Below are positions 1 to 5,299 of a stretch of DNA of 5,299 nucleotides, piece after piece. A program made the translations under genes and the position numbers. Below the pieces are notes generated by a model, which was given only the letters and a program-made list of their open reading frames with translations, did no database searches and was not told the origin of the DNA. Position 1 is the stretch's first letter. The number at the start of each line of letters is the position of its first letter. The stretch comes from Candidatus Rifleibacteriota bacterium (lineage in GTDB: Bacteria; Muiribacteriota; Ozemobacteria; Ozemobacterales; Ozemobacteraceae): the NCBI GenBank assembly GCA_028691595.1, contig JAQUZA010000260.1, positions 1 to 5,299 on the forward strand. The letters are read 5' to 3'.

Positions 1-1706
1 TGAGCGGAAATACTTAAAATCTGGCCTTTAAAAATAGTTTCAGGGTAAGCGTCTTCAAATACCGAAACCTGCTGGCCTTTGCTGAGCATCGAAATGTTGC
101 CCTCTTCAACCATCGATTTAACACGGAAACCACTGAGATCGCCTATGGCAAGTATTATTGCCCCCTGCTCAAGCGAGACACCACGCTCTACCGTCTTTTT
201 ATCGCCCTGAGAACCAATGGGCACAATGACTATGCCCTCAATTGGGGCGCGAATTTCAGCGCAGGCGAGCCGGCTTTCGAGCTCATCCAGTAGGGCTTTA
301 ACATTAAGCATTGCCATTCTGGCGACATCGAGAGCGCTCTGGTTGCCTCTTTTAAGAACGCCTTCCAGATCGTCTTTGATGTTTTTCAGATTCATTTCCT
401 GTTCGGTGCATGCCAGGGCAGCGGTATCGAGCTCAACTTTGGCGATAATGCCTTTTTCAAAAAGAATCTTCGCTTCTTCATGTTTGCGCCGGGCCTCATC
501 GGAGGCGGCCTGGGTTCTGGTTACATTAGCCCTGGCCTGATTGACTTCGCGGCCGGTTGTCCAGGTCTCGAGTTCCTGAAGTTGCTGCTGTTCTTTGATG
601 TAAGCCACTTTGGCATCACGCCACTGCAACTGCAGGTCGGCGGTATCCATTTTCAACAACAACTCACCAGAGGCTACATGCTGGCCATATTCAAATGCTT
701 TTTCAAAAACTTTGCCGGCAAAGGGGCTGACAACATTGATCTGCCTGATGGGTTCAACCTGGCCGGTCAGAGCAACTGATTTGGTCATTGCCTGCTCTCT
801 AACTTCAATCAGATCGATCTTTTCTGAAGCATTCTGGCCGGCAACGATCTGCCCGGAAGAAGAAGCAGAAATGACATTGCGAAGCGACCACCCTGACATG
901 CTGAAATATATACCTGTTCCGATAAGGGCAACGACGACAACAAAAACTATGCCGACCAGGCGTACCATTCTTACCGAATCAAGGGCCGCCGAAAGTTCCT
1001 GGTTAGTGCGTTCTGTGCTGATGTAGGCTTCGCGCAACTGGGTCAGCAGAGTGTTATTGGTGACCGCAACGGCAGCCTGCGATGACACTGAAGAAATAAG
1101 AGCCGAATCAAAAGCAAGAAAGGGGCGTATTTTGCCCGTATCAGGGTCAATGGCATTGAGCAGCTGTAAAACCCCGATTATTTCGTCGAGATGGTTGCGC
1201 ATCGGCACGACCAGCATCGATTGTGAATGGTAACCAGAAGAAAGATCATAGGCTTTGGTGCCCGAAAAATTAAAACCTTCAGCCGCGTAAACATCAGGAA
1301 TATTAACAGTTTCGCCGGTATGCGCCACGTAAGAAGAAACGTTGGCAAGGTTAGGTTGGCCGTCAATCAGCATCTGCACAGGCGGCGGCAGAGAAATCGC
1401 CGAGTCACGCATGGCATTTATATTTGTATTGGTCGTAACGTTCTGCAGAATCTGAAACCTGAGCACCTGAGCGGTTTTGTCGGTCAGATACAAAGTGCCG
1501 GCATCAGCGCCTGTCAAACGTCTGGCGGTGCTGACAATCATTTCAAGAAGCGTCGCCGCATCACGTTCCTGGGAAAGGGCCAGCCCAACTTTTACCAGTT
1601 CTTCGAGCTGCCCGGCACCATCGCCTGGTGAGGCCGGGTGCTTGCCACCGTTCCGGGTCGAACGCTGTGAATCGTTAGAGTTTGCTGGCTTTTTTATGTC
1701 AGTCAT
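1..1706 (-). CDS. GAF-domain periplasmic adaptor (HlyD/RND membrane-fusion protein), C-terminus cut by window edge
   Basis: The minus strand is open without a stop from 1706 to the left edge (568 residues visible). Residues 1-30 are Ser/Asn/Gly-rich and probably disordered. About 32-220 reads as a GAF domain, with the typical VVPM...IIGVLQLLN strand-turn-strand near 166-183. One hydrophobic helix (about 249-268) follows two arginines, so the GAF part should be cytoplasmic. The rest is adaptor: first lipoyl half about 321-353 (SPFAGKVFE...GQHVASGELLLKMD), alpha-helical coiled-coil hairpin about 356-480, second lipoyl half about 483-523 (AEIRAPIEGIV...GAIILAIGDL), then the beginning of the beta-barrel. 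Such adaptors bridge an inner-membrane pump to a TolC channel in the periplasm. The gene overlaps the end of the tolC-like gene by 8 bases, implying cotranslation. ATG 1706 is preferred because an AGGT lies 8 bases upstream; an in-frame ATG at 1712 has only 2 bases. The GAF ligand and the pump partner (ABC or RND) cannot be told from this window. Confidence 0.88.
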   Translation of the reverse strand, partial: MTDIKKPANSNDSQRSTRNGGKHPASPGDGAGQLEELVKVGLALSQERDAATLLEMIVSTARRLTGADAGTLYLTDKTAQVLRFQILQNVTTNTNINAMRDSAISLPPPVQMLIDGQPNLANVSSYVAHTGETVNIPDVYAAEGFNFSGTKAYDLSSGYHSQSMLVVPMRNHLDEIIGVLQLLNAIDPDTGKIRPFLAFDSALISSVSSQAAVAVTNNTLLTQLREAYISTERTNQELSAALDSVRMVRLVGIVFVVVVALIGTGIYFSMSGWSLRNVISASSSGQIVAGQNASEKIDLIEVREQAMTKSVALTGQVEPIRQINVVSPFAGKVFEKAFEYGQHVASGELLLKMDTADLQLQWRDAKVAYIKEQQQLQELETWTTGREVNQARANVTRTQAASDEARRKHEEAKILFEKGIIAKVELDTAALACTEQEMNLKNIKDDLEGVLKRGNQSALDVARMAMLNVKALLDELESRLACAEIRAPIEGIVIVPIGSQGDKKTVERGVSLEQGAIILAIGDLSGFRVKSMVEEGNISMLSKGQQVSVFEDAYPETIFKGQILSISA

Positions 1707-3306
1707 TATCATTTACCTGTTGAATCTGGTTCGAGGCCGAAGCCGTAGAAATGTTTGAGATGAGCGGGCCCTGGTCTGGTCGGTTGGCATTGAGTTCGAT
1801 ACCCCATGAACTGGTGGTGAGGCCCATGAACTGGTCAAGGTCTGTTATGGCATTCAGGTAGGTAATTTGCGCGCCAAGCTCGGCAATCTGCAGGTTTCTG
1901 AGCTCATCCTGATAAGTTACCAACTGAAAGTTGGTAGTTTTGCCAGCCTTAAGCTTATCAAGTTCGAGTTCAAGCTTTTTTTGCGCCAGTTCACGAGCTC
2001 TGGCAGCCAGACCGATCTGCCTGACATAGGTTTTAATCTGGCGAATTTTGTCGCGGGCTTCACGCCTCAGATCTTCGTCACGTTTTTTCTGAAGAATTTC
2101 GGCCTTTTTCAGCTCATTTTCAGCTGAAAGCAGCGAACTTTTCAGGCTTCGTTTCTGGCTGCCATAAACCGGAACCTGCAGCTCAAGGCCAATTGCCCAG
2201 TCATCAGATCTGGTAGTATCGCCTGGAAGCACATCGTTTCTTGATTTTCCCCATGAACCGGTGAGGTTAAGGTCGAGTTGCTGGCTTGACCGGGCCTTAA
2301 TCAGGTTGATGCGCAGTGATTCGAGATTGATGAGAGCCCCAAGATAGCCCGGTTGGTTGGCAGAGACATAATCGATAATTTCTTCTTCGCTAAGGTCAAA
2401 TGTGGGCGAAGCCAGCTCTTCTTCGGGGTCAATGAGAGTTTCTATATCGAGGTTGAGAGCTTTGAGCAGGGCAATTCGCGCCTGATCAAAGCTGTTTATC
2501 GCTGCATCGAGAGAGAGTTCACGATTGGCAACATCTGATTCTGACTGAATCAGCTCCATTTGCGCCATTCGCCCCATGTCAATGAGAAGCTTGTTCATTT
2601 CCATCTGTTTATTGGCGCGGTCAAGTGAAGCTTTGTTGATTTCGAGCATCCATTTGGCCTGCAGCAGGCTACGATAGGCTTTAATGACATCAGAGACCTG
2701 TGCCATAACCGTGTCTTTAAGTGACAGAATGTTGGCATCTTCTGAAAGTCTGAGAAGACGAACATCAGCTGTGCCGACTCTGGTGCCGGAATTTTTAAGC
2801 AGTGGCTGAGAAATGCTGATGTTCCATGAGCGATCGATGCTCTTGCCGTCGACCGGATCAAAAAGATCTGTCTGTGAACGCTGCCGCGAACGGGCCCAGG
2901 GGGTTCCGGCCACCGAGACACTGCCGCCGGTTTTGAGAGGCTGAGACAATGAAACCCCTGAACTAAGCTGGTCGTTACCCCGAGTCGAATTGGTCACGGT
3001 CTCGGTACGGCCTCCTGAGCGCTTCGCTGATGATGACCAGCTGACATTCGGCCGAAAGGCGTAGTCATGGCCAGTAACAAAGTTATATCTGGTTATTACC
3101 CGGTCCATGTAGGCCAGACTGATGCTGGTATTGCGGCGAACCGCCAGTGCTACGCATTCTGCCAGGCTCATTTTTATGGTTGCCGAAGCTGTTGCAGTTG
3201 CAGATAACTCTTCAGCAGCCAGAAATGCCGGGCAAAGCATCATAAAGCCCGACAACAACAAGAGCAAAAATCTACCTGCTGTTTCAGATGTGGTGTTGCT
3301 TTTCAT
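1699..3306 (-). CDS. TolC-family outer membrane efflux protein
   Basis: This encodes an outer-membrane channel that joins a periplasmic adaptor to carry substrates out of the cell. From the ATG at 3306 it is 535 residues. The signal peptide has a Lys2/Arg12 n-region, a leucine-rich core at 13-29 and a likely cut after AFLA at residue 30. Two OEP-type repeats follow, about 46-290 and 303-495. The first opens with MSLAECVALAVRRN and contains SQPLLKNSG (about 165-174). The second contains GKTTNFQLVTYQDEL (about 455-469), typical of the last helix of this family. Long charged heptad-like helices (about 390-475) fit the periplasmic tunnel. The frame stays open to a TTG at 3396 and also has an ATG at 3366, but no candidate start has a good ribosome binding site. 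The 3306 start is chosen because it puts the signal peptide at the N-terminus. A cysteine in the signal peptide (LCPA) does not make a lipobox. The stop overlaps the adaptor gene, so the two probably form one functional unit. Confidence 0.92.
   Translation of the reverse strand: MKSNTTSETAGRFLLLLLSGFMMLCPAFLAAEELSATATASATIKMSLAECVALAVRRNTSISLAYMDRVITRYNFVTGHDYAFRPNVSWSSSAKRSGGRTETVTNSTRGNDQLSSGVSLSQPLKTGGSVSVAGTPWARSRQRSQTDLFDPVDGKSIDRSWNISISQPLLKNSGTRVGTADVRLLRLSEDANILSLKDTVMAQVSDVIKAYRSLLQAKWMLEINKASLDRANKQMEMNKLLIDMGRMAQMELIQSESDVANRELSLDAAINSFDQARIALLKALNLDIETLIDPEEELASPTFDLSEEEIIDYVSANQPGYLGALINLESLRINLIKARSSQQLDLNLTGSWGKSRNDVLPGDTTRSDDWAIGLELQVPVYGSQKRSLKSSLLSAENELKKAEILQKKRDEDLRREARDKIRQIKTYVRQIGLAARARELAQKKLELELDKLKAGKTTNFQLVTYQDELRNLQIAELGAQITYLNAITDLDQFMGLTTSSWGIELNANRPDQGPLISNISTASASNQIQQVNDND
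1715..1718 (-). promoter_or_regulatory. Ribosome binding site of the adaptor gene
   Basis: The minus strand reads AGGT here, inside the last codons of the tolC-like gene. It sits 8 bases before the ATG at 1706 and only 2 before the in-frame ATG at 1712, so it favours the inner start. The match to the Shine-Dalgarno consensus is short (4 bases), and translational coupling to the overlapping upstream gene may matter more. Confidence 0.4.
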
Positions 3307-3457
3307 ATTAAGGTCTTGTTGATCGTTTTTTGATGGCTCAGCTGGATTTGCCTGGTTACCATTCATTTCTGAACCGTTACTTATGGCAAATGACAATCTA
3401 AATTACGGCCCTGACAGTGGCCAGGTTAGAGAATTTTTGCTTGGCGATCCTGAGTAA

Positions 3458-3896
3458 TTACCAGGAGCACAGGGAAAAGGTAAAATGCCAGTAATCACCG
3501 TGGTCGTGCCAGGCAGCGCCCATTTCCAGCATGTCAACCGTAGAGCCGTCACCACGGTCATACTCGTGGCAATCTCCTCCCCGACCTCCAAATGTTGCAT
3601 TCTGAGAAATCTTAATATGCTTCAATATTTGTTCACCGTTCAAAACCCATGCTTCAAGGGTCAAAAGTTTTCCGCTCGGGTGAGCCTGTTTTGAAGAGAA
3701 GTCTGCAAAGGCTTCTCCGACACGGTAATCTTTTCTGAGAATGTCTTCACCATTGTAGTTGACCAGAACTCGGAGTTTGATATTGTTGGGATCAAGTTTT
3801 TGGTTCCGGGCGCGGAGGGGCAGCAAAAGCCACTGCAGCTGCAGAAAAAATGAAAAAAGCCAGAAAAGAAACAAACATTTTCCGAAAAGTAAACAT
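3458..3896 (-). CDS. Small secreted protein of unknown function, reading frame broken by a one-base shift
   Basis: ATG 3896 follows AAGGAG by 6 bases and opens a textbook Sec signal peptide (MFTFRK, hydrophobic core FVSFLAFFIFSAAAV, cut near AFA/APP at 25/26). This frame stops after 34 residues at TGA 3794-3792. The next frame continues as convincing coding sequence to TAA 3460-3458. Removing one A from the five-A run (plus-strand T 3797-3801) joins them into one 145-residue protein (...PRPEPKLDPNNIKL...). The mature part has a beta-rich-looking middle (LRVLVNYNG..., LLTLEAWVLNG) and a tail with Cys109, Cys143 and a His/Asp cluster HDHGDYWH (130-137), which could form a disulfide or bind metal. 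I recognise no family. It precedes the tolC-like gene by about 150 bases on the same strand, so it may belong to the same operon. The break may be a sequencing error, a true mutation (making this a pseudogene) or, less likely, recoding. A TTG at 3874 in the second frame is not a credible start. Confidence 0.7.
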
Positions 3897-3902
3897 TAAA
3901 AA

Positions 3903-3908
3903 CTCCTT
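3903..3908 (-). promoter_or_regulatory. Strong ribosome binding site of the small secreted protein
   Basis: The minus strand reads AAGGAG, 6 bases before the ATG at 3896. This is the best ribosome binding site in the window. It fixes the start of the small secreted protein and shows that the signal-peptide frame, not the longer neighbouring open frame, is where translation begins. Confidence 0.8.
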
Positions 3909-4003
3909 CATCATAAAGATCTACTTTCACTCTTAATTAAACTCAATCTTCTGGTGCAGAAATTGTCTTTCAGCTAACAGCTTTCGAACAAGCTTTAACG
4001 CTC

Positions 4004-4009
4004 AGTATA
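4004..4009 (-). promoter_or_regulatory. Possible -10 box for the leftward gene set
   Basis: The minus strand reads TATACT, one mismatch from TATAAT, about 100 bases before the ATG at 3896. No recognisable -35 hexamer lies at the usual distance, so this is only a candidate. Confidence 0.2.
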
Positions 4010-4139
4010 ATTTTATAGCCCAAAAGATCATGAAAATTAATCTCAGCAATATTACCATGATATAAAAATAATGAAATAACAATTTCTCCAGCAATTTTCT
4101 GGCTGGCAAATTATAAAACAATCTCAACCTTTCATTTTT

Positions 4140-4148
4140 TGCTACAAT
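4140..4148 (+). promoter_or_regulatory. Possible extended -10 promoter of the ketosynthase gene
   Basis: The bases TGCTACAAT match an extended -10 (TGnTATAAT with one mismatch). They lie about 50 bases before the ATG at 4199, giving a plausible leader of roughly 40-45 bases. No good -35 hexamer is seen 16-18 bases upstream, which an extended -10 can tolerate. In an AT-rich region such a match can arise by chance. Confidence 0.35.
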
Positions 4149-4170
4149 TTAATATTCAGGCGAATATTAA
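4149..4170. promoter_or_regulatory. Perfect 9+9 bp inverted repeat, candidate operator
   Basis: TTAATATTC (4149-4157) and its exact reverse complement GAATATTAA (4162-4170) flank the 4-base spacer AGGC. After one mismatch the symmetry picks up two more pairs on each side (4146-4147 with 4172-4173). It starts immediately after the candidate -10 of the ketosynthase gene, where a bound dimeric repressor would block transcription. It could instead form a weak AT-rich hairpin in the leader RNA, but no T-run follows that would make it a terminator. The binding protein is unknown. Confidence 0.45.
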
Positions 4171-4198
4171 TTTTCAGCTGCTAATGAGATAAATAACA

Positions 4199-5299
4199 AT
4201 GCATCAGCCCGATGATATCTGCGTCGTTGCCTATGGTTGCGTTCTGCCGGATGCGTCTGACCCCGCAGCCTTCTGGAAAAATCTGCTTAACGCACACTGC
4301 GCCATCAGAGAGATTCCAGACCAACGCTGGAACAAAAGCCTCTATTATGCCCCAGACTCTACCGATACTGATTTTACCACCGGAGCCAGTGCTGCCTGGA
4401 TCAGTAACGATGTTCTAAACGCCGGAGGGTTTTCGGGGGCAAATCGGCTTCGACAGCTCACCATGCAGGCTGCCGCCCAGATTGCCGACAAGTTAACTGG
4501 CGTTGAGCCAGAAAGAGTCAATATCTACCTCGGTTGCATGGATATCGACGAGCTCTATTCAAGACTTATTTTTCCGGTTCGCGAATCAGACTATATTAGG
4601 GCCAATTTGCCAGTTTCACCGAATGGCCTGAAGGAAACAATGGCCAGCCAGTTGCAGAGATATTTTGCCGCCGACTCTGCCAGCCCGGATGAAATTAGAG
4701 ATTCAATGCTAACCAGTTCGGTTCTACATCACCTGAAGAGTCATCTCAAACTTAAAGGCGAAGTTGGCCTGATCGATGCAGCCTGTGCGTCTTCACTTGC
4801 GGCTTTTGACGTTTCGATGCAGATGTTGAAAGCACGAGAAGCTGATCTGGCAATCAGCGGAGGTATCGAGAGCAATCTCGGGGCTGGTGCTTTTATTCTT
4901 TTTTCGATTCTTGGCGCTCTGGCACCAGATCGCTGCCTGCCCTTCGACCAAAGGGGCAAAGGCCTCAGTCTTGGTGAAGGGGCGGTTCTCTTCGCTCTTG
5001 AGCGCCTCGAAGATGCACTGAAAAAAGGGCACCAGATTCATGGGGTTCTTAAAAGCTGCGGCGCTTCGAGCGATGGGCGTGCCACCAGCATTTTTGCCCC
5101 GACCGTGGCCGGGCAAAAGCGTGCTTATGCCAAAGCTTATGCCGGACTTGACCCGGCAAAAATTGCCTATCTTGAATGTCATGGAACCGGCACCAGAACT
5201 GGTGATGAAACTGAACTGCAGTCGGTTCGTGAATTTTTTGACCGCCCCACCCTGCCGCTTGGCTCGGTTAAGGCTCTGGTTGGGCACACGAAAGGTGCC
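4199..5299 (+). CDS. Beta-ketoacyl synthase, type I PKS / PUFA-synthase-like, C-terminus cut by window edge
   Basis: This is the N-terminal ketosynthase domain of what is probably a large multidomain enzyme. It condenses an acyl chain with a malonyl extender in the cytoplasm. The 367 visible residues start directly with the thiolase-fold N-terminus (DICVVAYGCVLPDASDPAAFW) and an EIPDQRWN segment. The catalytic residues are visible: Cys196 in DAACASSL, His328 in ECHGTGT and His363 in VGHTKGA, with Lys358 before it; the glycine-rich GKGLSLGEGAVLFALERLEDA lies at about 253-273. A long insertion between about 114 and 168, together with ECHGTGTRTGDETELQSVREFF, resembles PfaA-like ketosynthases more than ordinary FabF. 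FabF enzymes are only slightly longer than the visible part, so a single-domain synthase is not strictly excluded. The ATG at 4199 is the only sensible start: the in-frame ATG at 4184 hits a stop two codons later. The ribosome binding site is weak (GAG about 10 bases upstream). It is divergent from the efflux genes. Confidence 0.92.
   Translation, partial: MHQPDDICVVAYGCVLPDASDPAAFWKNLLNAHCAIREIPDQRWNKSLYYAPDSTDTDFTTGASAAWISNDVLNAGGFSGANRLRQLTMQAAAQIADKLTGVEPERVNIYLGCMDIDELYSRLIFPVRESDYIRANLPVSPNGLKETMASQLQRYFAADSASPDEIRDSMLTSSVLHHLKSHLKLKGEVGLIDAACASSLAAFDVSMQMLKAREADLAISGGIESNLGAGAFILFSILGALAPDRCLPFDQRGKGLSLGEGAVLFALERLEDALKKGHQIHGVLKSCGASSDGRATSIFAPTVAGQKRAYAKAYAGLDPAKIAYLECHGTGTRTGDETELQSVREFFDRPTLPLGSVKALVGHTKGA

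Larger units (their letters stand above)
3897..4198. other. AT-rich divergent intergenic region
   Basis: This 302-base stretch separates the start of the leftward genes (small secreted protein, tolC-like, adaptor) from the start of the rightward synthase. It is clearly more AT-rich than the flanking genes and has no credible coding frame. It should hold the promoters of both directions. Visible elements are the AAGGAG site at 3903-3908, a leftward TATACT at 4004-4009, a rightward extended -10 at 4143-4148, and a 9+9 bp inverted repeat at 4149-4170. I see no tRNA, terminator or repeat array in it. Confidence 0.75.

Noticed and set aside
217..1631. Several plus-strand open frames (217-540, 480-779, 610-1026, 1227-1631)
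   Set aside because: They lie opposite the adaptor gene, have Ser/Arg/Leu-rich low-quality translations and match no family. The minus-strand frame gives a coherent GAF-helix-adaptor protein over the whole stretch.
2595..2921. Minus-strand open frame of 108 codons inside the tolC-like gene
   Set aside because: It is a shifted frame of the tolC-like gene with no family features. The main frame shows the OEP repeats throughout.
3255..3306. Possible lipoprotein signal in the tolC-like protein (Cys in the signal peptide)
   Set aside because: The residues before the Cys (MML) do not fit a lipobox, which needs a small residue at -1, and a normal signal peptidase I site follows a few residues later.
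3448..3466. Hairpin TCCTG/CAGGA around the stop codon of the small secreted gene
   Set aside because: It has only a 5-bp stem with a 9-base loop and no following T-run on the minus strand, so it does not qualify as an intrinsic terminator.
3661..3930. Minus-strand 89-codon frame starting at 3930
   Set aside because: Its translation is a Phe/Cys-rich artefact of the signal-peptide DNA read in the third frame. The strong ribosome binding site points to ATG 3896 in another frame.
4088..4106. Inverted repeat CCAGC/GCTGG in the divergent region
   Set aside because: It has 5-bp arms with a 9-base spacer and no clear relation to a promoter. This is expected by chance.
4793..5287. Minus-strand 164-codon frame opposite the ketosynthase
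   Set aside because: The plus strand here carries the catalytic Cys and His motifs of a ketosynthase in one uninterrupted frame, so the reverse frame is a shadow.

Overview
The window comes from a Gram-negative bacterium. It encodes an outer-membrane channel of the TolC type, a membrane-anchored periplasmic adaptor, and a small protein with a clean Sec signal peptide. Coding DNA has moderate GC, while the one long intergenic stretch is strongly AT-rich. I cannot assign a genus or phylum from sequence reading alone.

Left part (1 to about 3900, minus strand, read right to left). Three genes lie head to tail. The first is a small secreted protein of unknown function (3896 down to 3458), with an excellent ribosome binding site and signal peptide. 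Its reading frame is broken by one extra base in a run of five A. The second is a TolC-family outer-membrane efflux protein (3306 or further upstream, down to 1699). The third overlaps the tolC stop codon: a periplasmic adaptor of the HlyD/RND membrane-fusion type (1706 down to beyond the left edge). It carries an N-terminal cytoplasmic GAF sensor domain and one transmembrane helix before the adaptor part. The inner-membrane pump is not in the window and probably lies beyond position 1.

Middle (3897 to 4198). A 302-base AT-rich divergent intergenic region has a possible extended -10 promoter facing right and a possible -10 facing left. A 9+9 bp inverted repeat lies between the right-facing -10 and the start codon.

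Right part (4199 to beyond 5299, plus strand). This is the first 367 residues of a beta-ketoacyl synthase of the type I polyketide / polyunsaturated-fatty-acid synthase kind, with the Cys-His-His catalytic set intact. It is probably the front of a large multidomain megasynthase.

Working together (inference): a lipid- or polyketide-building synthase stands back to back with an export channel and adaptor. This suggests a make-and-export locus for a fatty or polyketide product, with the GAF domain possibly linking export to a cytoplasmic signal. The notable observations are the GAF-adaptor fusion, the frameshifted secreted gene, the palindrome at the divergent promoter and the synthase/exporter pairing.
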